64,000 nucleotides of DNA from Pseudomonas viridiflava (GCF_900585905.1 NZ_UTVH01000031.1:124001-188000), one strand, 5' to 3'. Numbered from the stretch's first letter, positions 26,732 to 36,177 are shown. The notes: generated by a model from the letters alone, not told the origin. A program made the numbers and translations.

Positions 26732-28096
26732 TCACGCGAAGGGTTGTGGATAGGGATTGATGTTTACCGCAAGGCCTGTCTCCTGTTCCTGCTTGGCCTG
26801 CGCTGCTAGCAGGCGCGGATGGCCCAGATACCGAGCCCTGTAAGTGGGCGACATGGGCATCAGCGCCGGTATCACCGCGCGGATGACCCGCAGTCCGGCA
26901 TCGCGAAGCTCGTCAGTCGTGAGGTCCACGAGAACCACCTCCATGTCCAGCGTATGCAAGCGGTCCAGCAAATAACGCAATTGCTGCCGTGGCGTTGATA
27001 GGTTGGGCTGGCTCAAGCGCGAGATCGGCGTAACGACAGTGGAATCGGTGAGGAAATCGAACGCAGGCCGCTGCGCTATTCGTCCCATGTAGATGGCACC
27101 CTGCTCCAGTTCGACGAAGTCCCGGATATCATCGGGAACCGGCAGCGGAACACCGAGCATGGAACGTCCCATGGCACTTTCGCGGATCAGTTTGGCGCAC
27201 GCATCCCAACGACTGAAACTGGTGGCGCAATTGACGAACTGGGCGGCTTGCGGATCACCGTCCTTTAGCTGCAACCCATACACCGTCGGTACGCCCAGCT
27301 CGGAAGTGGCGTCGAAGAACATCTGGTTCAGACCACTTTCGCGCAAGCGGTGAAACTTCTCCGCGTGTTCGGGTTGTTCGGGTTCGTCCAGCCAGATTCG
27401 CGTCAAAGTCGGGCGAAGCAGCCAAGTCAGGGCAATCGCGTCGCGCTCGATGACTTCGCAGATGGCCGTCACGGTCGCCTGGATAACATCGCTGTGCGCA
27501 GCGACACCGGTGGAAATGGGCAGCCAAAAACATTCACCCGGCCACGGACGGGTGTAGAGGTGGGTCATGATCAAAGGCACCATCTTTCGGCGTTTCTCAA
27601 GCGGCGAGTAGCCATGCACCCAGCGGATCGGCTCGCGCACATCAATGCGCCTGAGCGGGCTGCGGGGGTCTGCATATTCGGCCGCGGAACCACAGGGTAT
27701 GGTGTCGCTACCCAGACCTTCGTCGCCCATTTCTTCAAAGCTTGCAGTGACGACATCTTCCTTGCAGTAAACGCACATGGAATAGCGCTCGGCAGCCTCG
27801 GCGACCGCTCGAACCATGGCCAGCTCGGCCGACTCGTCGGCGCCGCAGCCTGCCATTTCAATCCGCCCGGCCCCGTCGCCGTAGTAGTCCGCCACATGGG
27901 GATAAGCCAGCGTCAGATTGCCCAGGTGCGCAATGAAGGAATGAAAGCGCGGCACGTGCATCTCCTGGGAAGACAGGTTTTGCACGGACCTGACCACGCC
28001 ACCCATGGGCGCAAGCAAGGACAGGAAAGGAAACTTGCTGACCAGCTCAGGGCTGACGGCAAAGTTATGCGGGTGCATGTCGATACCCATCGGCAT
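26732..28096 (-). CDS. YcaO-type azoline cyclodehydratase (D protein)
   Basis: A 454-residue YcaO protein that uses ATP to cyclise Cys, Ser or Thr of the precursor to azolines. ATP-binding segments are visible: GCGADESAELAMVRAVAEAAERYS near residue 85 (split here as GCGADESAELAMV and AVAEAAERYS) and ATVTAICEVIERDAIALTW near 205. The C terminus NPYPQPFA is the Pro-rich tail that TOMM YcaO proteins need for activity. The start overlaps the elimination-protein gene by 31 bp; internal ATGs at 28090 and 28078 are alternatives. It is adjacent to its E1-like partner, the usual arrangement. Confidence 0.92.
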   Translation of the reverse strand: MPMGIDMHPHNFAVSPELVSKFPFLSLLAPMGGVVRSVQNLSSQEMHVPRFHSFIAHLGNLTLAYPHVADYYGDGAGRIEMAGCGADESAELAMVRAVAEAAERYSMCVYCKEDVVTASFEEMGDEGLGSDTIPCGSAAEYADPRSPLRRIDVREPIRWVHGYSPLEKRRKMVPLIMTHLYTRPWPGECFWLPISTGVAAHSDVIQATVTAICEVIERDAIALTWLLRPTLTRIWLDEPEQPEHAEKFHRLRESGLNQMFFDATSELGVPTVYGLQLKDGDPQAAQFVNCATSFSRWDACAKLIRESAMGRSMLGVPLPVPDDIRDFVELEQGAIYMGRIAQRPAFDFLTDSTVVTPISRLSQPNLSTPRQQLRYLLDRLHTLDMEVVLVDLTTDELRDAGLRVIRAVIPALMPMSPTYRARYLGHPRLLAAQAKQEQETGLAVNINPYPQPFA

Positions 28097-29000
28097 AAGT
28101 CTTGGTCAGGAGTACCGCAAGATACGATTCATCCAGCGTGGTAAAACCCAGCCGGTTATTCATTAGGTGGATGAAATAGAACGCCAGCGTGTCGGCCAGC
28201 ACCGGGGTATAGACCGGGCAATCCTTCTTGTAGCGCTCATGGGCATTGCGCAGCGTCTTGCGCCAACGGGCGATAAGGGATTGCAGCTCAATGTCCTGCG
28301 GGGTCAATGCCGGAATAATCTCGACGCCTTCATCGAGAATCGCGTAGGCCTTCTCGGCAAAAGCCAATTTATAGGTGCCGATGTCGGGATTGCCTGACAG
28401 CCAGAAAGTCGCGTAGCGCTCCAGGAATTCAATGAAAGCTGCACCGTTGAGAAACGCCTTGAGCGCTTCCACGAAGAATGGCAAGACGCAATCCTTGCGA
28501 TTGAATTCACCACGGGATTCGAGCACCAAGACTTTGCGCGCAATGTCGCTGGAAACGCAGAAGACTTCCTCGGCGATGCCCATGCCGCTCTCGCCGCCAA
28601 ACACATCCAGCTCCGGCACATAACGATCACGCGAGCAATGGACGGGCGAGCCCTCCATCGCGGGTGCGGCGGCATGACCGTTGAACGACACTAGCGGCAC
28701 GTGCGTGGACGGTACGCGCTGTGAAAGTAACGACAAGCCATCGTGCAGCGCACGATAGACCTCGCGTTCGACCGGCGACCCCTCGCTGGCCGGCAGACGT
28801 ATGCGCAGTCGCAGATGCAGGCCACCCTCATCGACATAGCGCAGGAAAAACCAAAAGTCGCGGTCGAGTGAGTCCAACGCAACGGCCAGACAGTCGGTTA
28901 TGACGAAGTCCAGAGCATCGAGATTCGCTCCGATATAGATTTTGTAATAGTGCCATTCCATTGGCTGGAGAGCGTCAGTTTGCCGAACTGTATTCATCAT
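28065..29000 (-). CDS. Thiopeptide-type LanB elimination protein (SpaB C-terminal family)
   Basis: A 311-residue protein of the thiopeptide-type bacteriocin biosynthesis family. The family pattern is clear: WHYYKIYIGANLDALDFVIT at the N terminus, DFWFFLRYVDEGGLHLRLRI, YVPELDVFGGESGMGIAEEVF near 145-165, and HLMNNRLGFTTLDESYLAVLL at the C terminus. It should remove glutamate from glutamylated Ser/Thr made by the separate LanB protein, giving dehydro residues. Only one such protein is present, so there is no spare copy to act as a thiopeptide [4+2] cyclase; this favours a linear azole/dehydro peptide. Confidence 0.87.
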   Translation of the reverse strand: MMNTVRQTDALQPMEWHYYKIYIGANLDALDFVITDCLAVALDSLDRDFWFFLRYVDEGGLHLRLRIRLPASEGSPVEREVYRALHDGLSLLSQRVPSTHVPLVSFNGHAAAPAMEGSPVHCSRDRYVPELDVFGGESGMGIAEEVFCVSSDIARKVLVLESRGEFNRKDCVLPFFVEALKAFLNGAAFIEFLERYATFWLSGNPDIGTYKLAFAEKAYAILDEGVEIIPALTPQDIELQSLIARWRKTLRNAHERYKKDCPVYTPVLADTLAFYFIHLMNNRLGFTTLDESYLAVLLTKTYADGYRHAPA

Positions 29001-30040
29001 TTCACCTTGGGACTGAAACGGAAAAACCTGACGCCGATGAACACTGATAGCGCCAGGTAACCTACGAGCATCGCAATATCTGTTTGCAGCGAATAAAGAC
29101 CATTAAGCCCCGACAGGGTCTGCCGTAGTGCATCGGACAAAAAACCCACCGGTGTGGTTGGAATCAACCATCGCCATTCGCTTTGGCTAATGTCGAAAAA
29201 CAGCTGGCCAAAACTCATGCAATAAAAGTTGAGTAACAGCAGAAAGCCGTTGGCGAAGTTCAACGAAGTGAATATCCCGGCGATGGCATAGCCATAAGTG
29301 ACCAGCGTGGCACTGCCCAATATCAGCACCAGGAAAAATGCCAGTGGATGCTCGATCGTCACGCGGAAGAACAGACAGCCCACCAGCAACAGTACGATGA
29401 TCTGCAGAATGGCTGTCGACAGCCGCACGCTGAGTTGCGATGCCAGCAACGCGAGTTTGGGCATCGGCACCACCGCAAAATGCCGGTAAGTCCCTTTTTC
29501 CTTGGCACTGATGATCGGCGCGGCGGTGCCGAACAATGCCACCTGCAGCAGAGACAGCGTCACGATGGCGGGAAAGACAAACTTGAAATAATCGAACCCG
29601 TTCTGCTCAACCAGCCGGGGCTGCATACGCGCGACCGGCTTTTCAGGTGCGGCCAAGAGGCTCTCGACGAGCGGCGCCAGACTTTGGCCCTGACGGCTGC
29701 TGTAGAACGCCAACGGTGGCTCGCCCTGACCGCTTGAACCGATCACCAGCGTGGCGCGCTGTTGGCGGATGGATTGTTCGGGATCAGCAGTCGCGGCCCG
29801 GCTGACCGAAAAAACCGGCTGATTCGATAACGCCGCATAGGCTTGGTCCATGGCGGCGCCCTCCCCTACGACCAGCACTTTGATACTACTGGAACTTTCA
29901 GGTGTACCTGCACTGCCGCCAAACGAAATCACGAAGAATAAAGGCAAGGCGAACGAAAACAATAGGGGTAGCAAATCACGGGAGTATTCTTTGAATGCAG
30001 ACAGTGACAACTGGAGATATATCGCCCATATGGACTTCAT
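28997..30040 (-). CDS. ABC-2 type exporter permease
   Basis: 347 residues from ATG 30040, chosen because AAGGA lies seven bases upstream (the ATG at 30058 has none). One N-terminal helix, a periplasmic loop of about 120 residues, and five C-terminal helices (from FVFPAIVTLSLLQVALFG onward) give the ABC-2 permease layout; AKEKGTYRHFAVVPM is the family's conserved cytoplasmic segment. It pairs with the ATPase encoded just upstream. It is probably the inner-membrane exporter of the peptide. Confidence 0.85.
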   Translation of the reverse strand: MKSIWAIYLQLSLSAFKEYSRDLLPLLFSFALPLFFVISFGGSAGTPESSSSIKVLVVGEGAAMDQAYAALSNQPVFSVSRAATADPEQSIRQQRATLVIGSSGQGEPPLAFYSSRQGQSLAPLVESLLAAPEKPVARMQPRLVEQNGFDYFKFVFPAIVTLSLLQVALFGTAAPIISAKEKGTYRHFAVVPMPKLALLASQLSVRLSTAILQIIVLLLVGCLFFRVTIEHPLAFFLVLILGSATLVTYGYAIAGIFTSLNFANGFLLLLNFYCMSFGQLFFDISQSEWRWLIPTTPVGFLSDALRQTLSGLNGLYSLQTDIAMLVGYLALSVFIGVRFFRFSPKVK

Positions 30041-30077
30041 CAGATCATCCTTAATCATTGATTACGGGCGGTAGAAA

Positions 30078-31064
30078 TCAGTCGCGCAGGGCTTTGCCGG
30101 TGAGGCGAATGAATACATCTTCCAGCGTACTTTTTGCGACTTGTAACTGGGTCATAATCCCGGGGTGTTGCCTTTCTATATCGGCTAGCCGCCCTAGATC
30201 ACTGCTGAGATCAAGGGTGCGTATACGGGCAGTATGATGCGAATTGTCGGCGACAACAGGGTGCAGTTCTATATGTGCAAAAGCATCGATTAATACATCG
30301 TAAGAAATAGCCGGCGTCACGAAATCGATATGGTGATGCGGGCAGTACTTGGCGATCAGTGCCTGAGGCCGGTCGTCTTCGAGAATGCGGCCGTTGTCCA
30401 GAATAATTACGCGGCTGCACAGCGCCTCCACTTCTTCCATCTGGTGAGTTGCAATCAGCACCGCGCGGTGAGCCTGTCGCTCATGCTCCAGAATGATCTC
30501 CCAGATGAAACGCCGACTTTGAGGATCAAGGTCCCCGGTAGGCTCATCGAGAAAGAGAACGTCTGCATCGCCAATCATCGCTAGGGCCAGCGCTAGGCGT
30601 CGCTTCTGTCCTCCCGACAGACGGCCAAAGCGCACCTTGTTTTGTTCTGCCAGTCCGACCTTTTGGATAAGCTGCTGGGCAGGAAGGGCCTTAGCGTAGA
30701 GAACCCGATACATGTCGATGATTTCAGCGACCGTCAGATTCGCGGGAAGGCTGAAGAACTGAGGCGCCACTCCGATCCGCTGTTTGACCTGCGCGGACAG
30801 CCCGTGACGGACGTCGCATTCCAGCAGGGTTGCGTTGCCGGTTGTCAGTGGTAACAAACCGAGGATGCTTTCCATGAGTGTCGTCTTGCCTGCTCCATTC
30901 GGCCCAACCAAACCGACAATCTCCCCTGGCTGCAAAGAGAAATCTATGTCCTCAAGCACTTTCACTTTGCCATAGGACTGGCTCAGTCCGGATACCGTTA
31001 GATAACCCGTCTGAGCTGTCCCAGGCAAAGGCATCAAGGGTTCGAGTGACGCCTCATTAAGCAT
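30078..31064 (-). CDS. ABC-2 type exporter ATPase
   Basis: About 328 residues with Walker A GPNGAGKTT, signature LSGGQKRRLALALA, Walker B VLFLDEPTGDLD and switch His in IATHQMEE. The C-terminal extension of about 90 residues is typical of DrrA/CcmA-type ATPases. The start ATG 31064 lies 12 bp after the precursor stop; a GTG at 31076 is possible. It is the second gene of the operon. Confidence 0.88.
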   Translation of the reverse strand: MLNEASLEPLMPLPGTAQTGYLTVSGLSQSYGKVKVLEDIDFSLQPGEIVGLVGPNGAGKTTLMESILGLLPLTTGNATLLECDVRHGLSAQVKQRIGVAPQFFSLPANLTVAEIIDMYRVLYAKALPAQQLIQKVGLAEQNKVRFGRLSGGQKRRLALALAMIGDADVLFLDEPTGDLDPQSRRFIWEIILEHERQAHRAVLIATHQMEEVEALCSRVIILDNGRILEDDRPQALIAKYCPHHHIDFVTPAISYDVLIDAFAHIELHPVVADNSHHTARIRTLDLSSDLGRLADIERQHPGIMTQLQVAKSTLEDVFIRLTGKALRD

Positions 31065-31076
31065 GGCGAAGCCCAC

Positions 31077-31316
31077 TCAGCTACCGGTGCTAATGACGCT
31101 GCCCATGGTTCCAGCGGTCGATGCAGATGAGACGCACCCGCCCATACAGCCACCAGTGGTACTGGCACTGCCTACGGTTGATGCGCAATCGCTTGCAAAA
31201 TGCAGAGATTCGGACAACTCCTCGACGAATAGCTCTATCTCGTCGTAGGCGCCGAGAGGGGCCAACTGGATATCCAGACGGTGTTTTGCGGGGATTAACT
31301 GATCAAGTGAACTCAT
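31077..31316 (-). CDS. RiPP precursor peptide (thiazole/oxazole-type)
   Basis: A 79-residue peptide with a clear GGAG ribosome binding site seven bases before the ATG. The N-terminal 39 or so residues are an acidic leader (LAPLGAYDEIELFVEELSE). The C-terminal half is a low-complexity core of Ser, Thr, Gly, Ala and three Cys (44, 57, 61), including TTGGCMGGCVSSASTAG, and ends in Ser-Thr-Gly-Ser. Cys/Ser/Thr are the substrates of YcaO and LanB, and the gene is first in the operon that encodes both. The C-terminal Gly-Ser resembles the tails of siderophore microcins. The cleavage site (perhaps after His39-Phe40) is a guess. No second precursor gene was seen. Confidence 0.9.
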   Translation of the reverse strand: MSSLDQLIPAKHRLDIQLAPLGAYDEIELFVEELSESLHFASDCASTVGSASTTGGCMGGCVSSASTAGTMGSVISTGS

Positions 31317-31365
31317 TTCACATCTCCATTCGTGACAGTGCAGTTCGTGAGCTGGTCAAACAGCC

Positions 31366-31394
31366 ATTGGATCAATGGCATACTCTGATCCAAT
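31366..31394. promoter_or_regulatory. Inverted repeat overlapping the RiPP promoter (candidate operator)
   Basis: Perfect 9-bp arms ATTGGATCA (31366-31374) and TGATCCAAT (31386-31394) separated by 11 bp. The right arm overlaps the -10 box and the expected start point, the position of a repressor operator. No regulator gene is present in the cluster, so a chromosomal regulator would have to bind it. Confidence 0.6.
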
Positions 31395-31421
31395 AGTATC
31401 TTTCATGCTAATGAGATGCAA
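31393..31421 (-). promoter_or_regulatory. Sigma70-type promoter of the RiPP operon
   Basis: On the minus strand, -35 TTGCAT (31421-31416), a 17-bp spacer and -10 TACTAT (31398-31393). Transcription would start near 31386 and give an untranslated leader of about 70 bases before the precursor ATG. All genes down to 8130 follow in the same direction, with overlaps or short gaps. Confidence 0.6.
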
Positions 31422-31823
31422 GTGCATTGCTTTTTCAATTTTATTGACATGCATCACGGCAGCATTTGGATAGTTTCACCGCATGTAAAGTTTATCAGAT
31501 TTACCGACGGCATTCCGATGGGGCCCTCTGCCTAGGAGCCACGGCGCAGAGGGTCCCGTGACCCCACGCCTCCGATAGCCTCGCCAAATAACGGCCATAA
31601 GCCACCATATGACCGTGCCCATGACTGTCACGTGAAAAGGGATATTTGATGCATTTCTGCGTAGCAGGTTTACATTCGGCCTTGATCGGTCAGAGCGCCT
31701 TCTCCAGCTCGCTATTGACCATGTGAATCGCTAGCGGGACAGCGTAGCACTTGCCAGAGAGGCACTGGACGACCTGATCTAACCGAGAAACGGCTTATAG
31801 CGCTGTATCAGTCTATGCACTGT
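31422..31823. other. Intergenic region upstream of the RiPP operon
   Basis: No gene recognised. A GC-rich imperfect hairpin (stem about 31520-31531 with 31546-31557) lies in the middle. It has no following T-run in either direction, so I do not call it a terminator. Confidence 0.4.
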
Positions 31824-33068
31824 TTAAACGTCTTCGCCAGTGATGGCATGCAAAGCCTTTTCCATTGTAGCAATCCCATCACCAGTTACCGAAGTGAGTA
31901 TTGTCAGCATAGCCTCGCAGCGTTGATGGAAGAAGTCGCTTGCAATATCGTCCCAATCGCCGCCTTTGGCCAGGTAATGAACGTCCATTAGGCTGAGCCT
32001 TGAGCTAACTTCGATCACAGGTCCATAAGAATCACGTTCGTGCACAGTGAGATGCCAGTTGGGTGAGCCGAGCTGGTCACTGAGCGACCTCACGAACTCT
32101 TCAAGTAAGGCCTGCTGTTCAGGCTCTAGGCCGCCTACATACTTCCAAATGCCGATCCCTACGATGAGGTCGGGAAGGCCTGTGTGAGCTGGCATCAACT
32201 CGTAGGCTGGTCTAGCGATGACACCGCACAATAGGACCAGGTTACTGTCGGTGGTTGCGCGCGCAGCAGGTGTCATAGTACCGCCAAAAAAAGAAGGCGG
32301 TGAAAGCGGGCCAGTTGGTTTTCTAAACTGAAGCTCTGCAAGCACCGCGTACCCCTCGGACCTCAATGACTCACTCAGTGATTTCGAGCCTACGGCCCCC
32401 AGCTTCCTCATGCCTTCCTGTAAGCGGTCAAATGCTGGTAAAGCGACGATATCTGCTAGATCAATGCGAGTACCACTCATGTTCTGGTCCTTGATGAAAG
32501 CCAACAGGTTACTAGCCATGAACGCTAGAGCGCTTCCGCTTTTGGGTCTGTGAGTTTGAGACAGATAGCGGGCTACTTCTTTCCAATAGCAAAAAGATCC
32601 CATCCAGTGCTCTGGGGGTATTGTGGCGTAGGTCAATAAGGCAATGCCTTTGATCGTCTCACGGCGTTTATCCAAATAACGTTGATAAAGGGTTAGCTGA
32701 TCTGTATAGGCGACACCATCGTCGTCCAGATGCACAGTGAATGGCGCCCAGGTTTTATTCTCGATGATGATGAAGATGTCCGGTCCTCGACCTACTAGAT
32801 CGGGTCGCTTGTTAGTCGCGCTTTCATGGCCATGGCCAATGACGTGTTGAGTTTCCCACCTGACAGCGCGCAAATCTTTGGCAGGAGCCCGTGCAACCGT
32901 ATCGAGCTGGAATACCTTATCGATGATTGCCGGTAACTCTCCAGCCAGCGTAGCTTGCCGCAGCCATTCAGCCAGGGCCTCGGTGAGGTAGTCCTCAAGT
33001 GGGCTGCGCTGCTCGCGCTGGCGGTAACGATACAGCTGTGAAAGAAATCCCATGAGCGGTTCATCCAT
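31824..33068 (-). CDS. PD-(D/E)XK nuclease-superfamily protein
   Basis: A 414-residue protein. Residues about 65-105 contain NKRPDLVGRGPDIFIIIENKTWA, read here as Asp in PDIF then the Glu-x-Lys of IIIENKTWA; this is the D-(x)n-ExK core of PD-(D/E)XK nucleases. An ATG five codons in is an alternative start. Homologues I recall are uncharacterised cargo genes of islands, some linked to defence. It is transcribed in the same direction as the RiPP operon but is separated by about 500 bp and the RiPP promoter. It is not the TnsA endonuclease of this element. Confidence 0.6.
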   Translation of the reverse strand: MDEPLMGFLSQLYRYRQREQRSPLEDYLTEALAEWLRQATLAGELPAIIDKVFQLDTVARAPAKDLRAVRWETQHVIGHGHESATNKRPDLVGRGPDIFIIIENKTWAPFTVHLDDDGVAYTDQLTLYQRYLDKRRETIKGIALLTYATIPPEHWMGSFCYWKEVARYLSQTHRPKSGSALAFMASNLLAFIKDQNMSGTRIDLADIVALPAFDRLQEGMRKLGAVGSKSLSESLRSEGYAVLAELQFRKPTGPLSPPSFFGGTMTPAARATTDSNLVLLCGVIARPAYELMPAHTGLPDLIVGIGIWKYVGGLEPEQQALLEEFVRSLSDQLGSPNWHLTVHERDSYGPVIEVSSRLSLMDVHYLAKGGDWDDIASDFFHQRCEAMLTILTSVTGDGIATMEKALHAITGEDV

Positions 33069-33170
33069 GTTCTTGTCGATGCGACCTAAGACTAGCCGTT
33101 AATCATCGTAATTCGACCTTGCCGGGGCTAGCCGCTAACATTGATCGACACCAATACAAATGAGGTATCT

Positions 33171-33431
33171 ATGATTGGCCGATCCGTCCACGAAAATGTT
33201 GAACTTTTTTTGCTTGGGGATGTGGCCAAGACAATTCTGGCGAGAGCTGAGGAGCGCCTAGCTTGTGCGGGCGGGAAGCTCAAAATCGACGAAGCGAAAG
33301 AAAATTGCGCTAATAGCCTCGATCAGGCAATTTTAGCTGGAAGCTGTACGTTACAGGATGCCACGACTGTCAAACGGGAGCTCAAAAAGGCAGCGCTCGA
33401 ACGTCACTCAGAACTCAATCCGTTCGACTGA
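33171..33431 (+). CDS. Small hypothetical protein
   Basis: An 86-residue, mostly helical and charged protein with no family I recognise (EERLACAGGKLKIDEAKEN). I chose the ATG at 33171 because GAGG lies six bases upstream; a TTG at 33141 would add ten residues. It diverges from the nuclease-like gene across about 100 bp that contain a twice-repeated CTAGCCG motif. Its role as element cargo is unknown. Confidence 0.5.
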   Translation: MIGRSVHENVELFLLGDVAKTILARAEERLACAGGKLKIDEAKENCANSLDQAILAGSCTLQDATTVKRELKKAALERHSELNPFD

Positions 33432-33994
33432 TGTGCGGCCCTTACGAGGCCCCCAGAGGTGTTCGCGGAGCCGCTACCTATAGATTGGTCGTTGGTGAGC
33501 CTCTGCTATGTGCCTGTCAGAAAAGGTAGCAGAACTGGTGAACAGCAGTGCCTGCAACTCTACGCTCACGCCCGGCTGCCATTACTAACCGAACGGCGAG
33601 CCACAGTCGTTGCACGGCAACGGTGACACCAACGACGGATCACGCATATCACACTCGACACTGCGCCTGGTGATCGGATAACCAGCGGCCGTCAAGCGGG
33701 CCAGCGACTCAGTCACTGTGATGCCAGCGGAGCATCGGGTAGATTCTGCAACAGCCCCCCACAGACCTCAGCAGCAACGACTCGTGAGTGTCAGCCACCT
33801 GTTCCAGCATAACTCCGCAACGGCGCTGGAGGCTACCGATGCTTCCTTGGCAGTCTTCAAAAATCGTTGGGGTGTATTGAGAGCGAGCTCGTTGCTCAGC
33901 TTTCTCCCTTAGGCCTACCCAAGAGAGCTAAACTGAAAATCTGGCTAGTATTAATACCCAATTACGGGCGCGCGATGACTTTGAGGGCCTAGAT
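33432..33994. other. Gene-poor stretch in island
   Basis: No convincing gene. A 64-codon frame at 33718-33912 has no ribosome binding site or recognisable family. The region may hold decayed coding sequence. Confidence 0.4.
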
Positions 33995-34270
33995 ATGACC
34001 ACGCCAAATGAACGTACCCGCGCAGTCATCCAAACGGGTGGATTTCTGCTTGAGCTGTCCCAAGATTCATCGCTACCCGAACGCATACGACGCGACGCCA
34101 AATTTCTCCTACGTCATTATCCAGATCAGTTTCAGATGCTATTAGCTGGACGAATTGAAGAATGTTCAGACCCCTTAATATCGCCAATGGGGCCGGTCTT
34201 CAGCTCCTCCATCGAAAACAGCTATCACTCCCCTATCTCTGACGCAGCAGGTGCCGGAAGCTCAAAATGA
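33995..34270 (+). CDS. BPSL0761-family-like small protein
   Basis: 91 residues with a GAGG ribosome binding site eight bases upstream. The N-terminal 50 residues follow a pattern I know from small uncharacterised proteobacterial proteins: MTTPNERTRAVIQTGGFL, then LPERIRRDAKFLLRHYP. The C-terminal 40 residues are Ser/Pro-rich and unlike the family, so the tail may be altered. Function unknown. It is immediately followed by a sir2-like pseudogene. Confidence 0.55.
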   Translation: MTTPNERTRAVIQTGGFLLELSQDSSLPERIRRDAKFLLRHYPDQFQMLLAGRIEECSDPLISPMGPVFSSSIENSYHSPISDAAGAGSSK

Positions 34271-34632
34271 ACAACTTGGATAGAGCCATCGAGGCCCTGA
34301 CAGCTGCTCGAAAGGTCGCTTTTTTACCGGTGCCTGCATCTCTGCAGAAAGTGGAATTCCAACATTTGCGACAAGCTTAATGGCCTTTGGGAGAAACACG
34401 GCCCTGACAGGTTGGAAACCGCACAGGCTTTTCGACAGAACCCTCAACTGGTTTGGGGGTGGTATATATGGCGGGGTTCCGAAGCTGGCCAAGCCCAACC
34501 AAACGCCGCTCATCTTTCAATTAGCCGACTGGCGAGCACCGGCATACAGGTTTCGGTTATCACTCAGAATATCGATGACCTGCACGAAGGCGCCGGTTCT
34601 CAGAACGTCGTGCGCTTGCACGGCGGCTTGAG
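34267..34632 (+). pseudogene. Sir2-family protein fragment, frameshifted and cut by IS3 element
   Basis: Reading across two single-base deletions (near 34324, in a T run, and near 34368) restores a Sir2 N terminus: LDRAIEALTAARKVAFLTGA, then ISAESGIPTF, GLWEKHG, and further on VITQNIDDLHEGAGSQ with VRLHGG, the NAD-binding and catalytic-His segments of sirtuins. The gene stops where the IS3-family element begins at 34633. The C-terminal zinc region is missing. Non-functional. Confidence 0.8.
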
Positions 34633-34640
34633 TGTAGTGG

Positions 34641-35803
<1,163 letters not shown>

Positions 35804-35866
35804 CTGACACCTCGTTCTGGCGATATTCTCGCCTAAATGGGTGTCCGGTTTCATTAGACCACTACA

Positions 35867-35997
35867 AATCGACCTGAGCTGGGAACATCTTGAATCGTCA
35901 ACCAAGGCGAATAGTCAGGACCTTCGCCGCGACCTCTCCCCTCTTTGAGGAACCTATCGATTTTCGATTCGTCGATCTCGTATCTGCGACGCGCCAT
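35867..35997 (-). pseudogene. tnsA: tnsA 5' fragment (Tn7-type transposase endonuclease)
   Basis: The first 43 or so codons of a TnsA homologue: MARRRYEIDESKIDRFLKEG, then GRGEGPDYSPWLTIQDVPSS and GRF. The segment KEGRGxGxGxDYxPWLTxQxVPSSGR matches the N terminus of Tn7 TnsA. The IS3-family element cuts it off, so the catalytic domain is gone. It starts about 65 bp inside the packed right-end repeats and reads inward, exactly the position and orientation of tnsA in Tn7. This is the strongest evidence for the element type. Confidence 0.85.
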
Positions 35998-36062
35998 CAC
36001 TCGCCCTCAGAGGATGCCGTGTCCTGAAGGGGGTTGACGTCCACACCTGGACGTCAGACCAC

Positions 36063-36148
36063 GTACAAACTCTATTTCAAATGTACAAACTTTATTCCAA
36101 ATGTACAAACTTTATTCCAAGCCGACATCCGACAGACTTTATTTCGTA
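36063..36148 (-). repeat. Right-end TnsB-like sites of the Tn7-like element (4)
   Basis: Four copies of an 18-bp site in inverted orientation relative to the left end: 36063-36080, 36083-36100, 36103-36120 (20-bp period, two of them identical) and a diverged terminal copy at 36131-36148. The terminal copy begins 12 bp before its ATAAAGT core when read from 36154, as in the Tn7 terminus. Confidence 0.82.
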
Positions 36149-36154
36149 GCTTCA

Positions 36155-36177
36155 AGGCCCAGTGGCCTGTGGATAAC
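36155..36177. other. attTn7 target junction downstream of glmS
   Basis: The 23 bp between the inferred transposon end and the glmS stop codon. TnsD of Tn7 binds the glmS 3' end and directs insertion to this distance. Confidence 0.7.

Noticed and set aside
31520..31557. GC-rich hairpin as a terminator
   Set aside because: No T-run follows on either strand and the stem is imperfect.
33718..33912. 64-codon open frame
   Set aside because: No ribosome binding site, no recognisable family, low-complexity composition.
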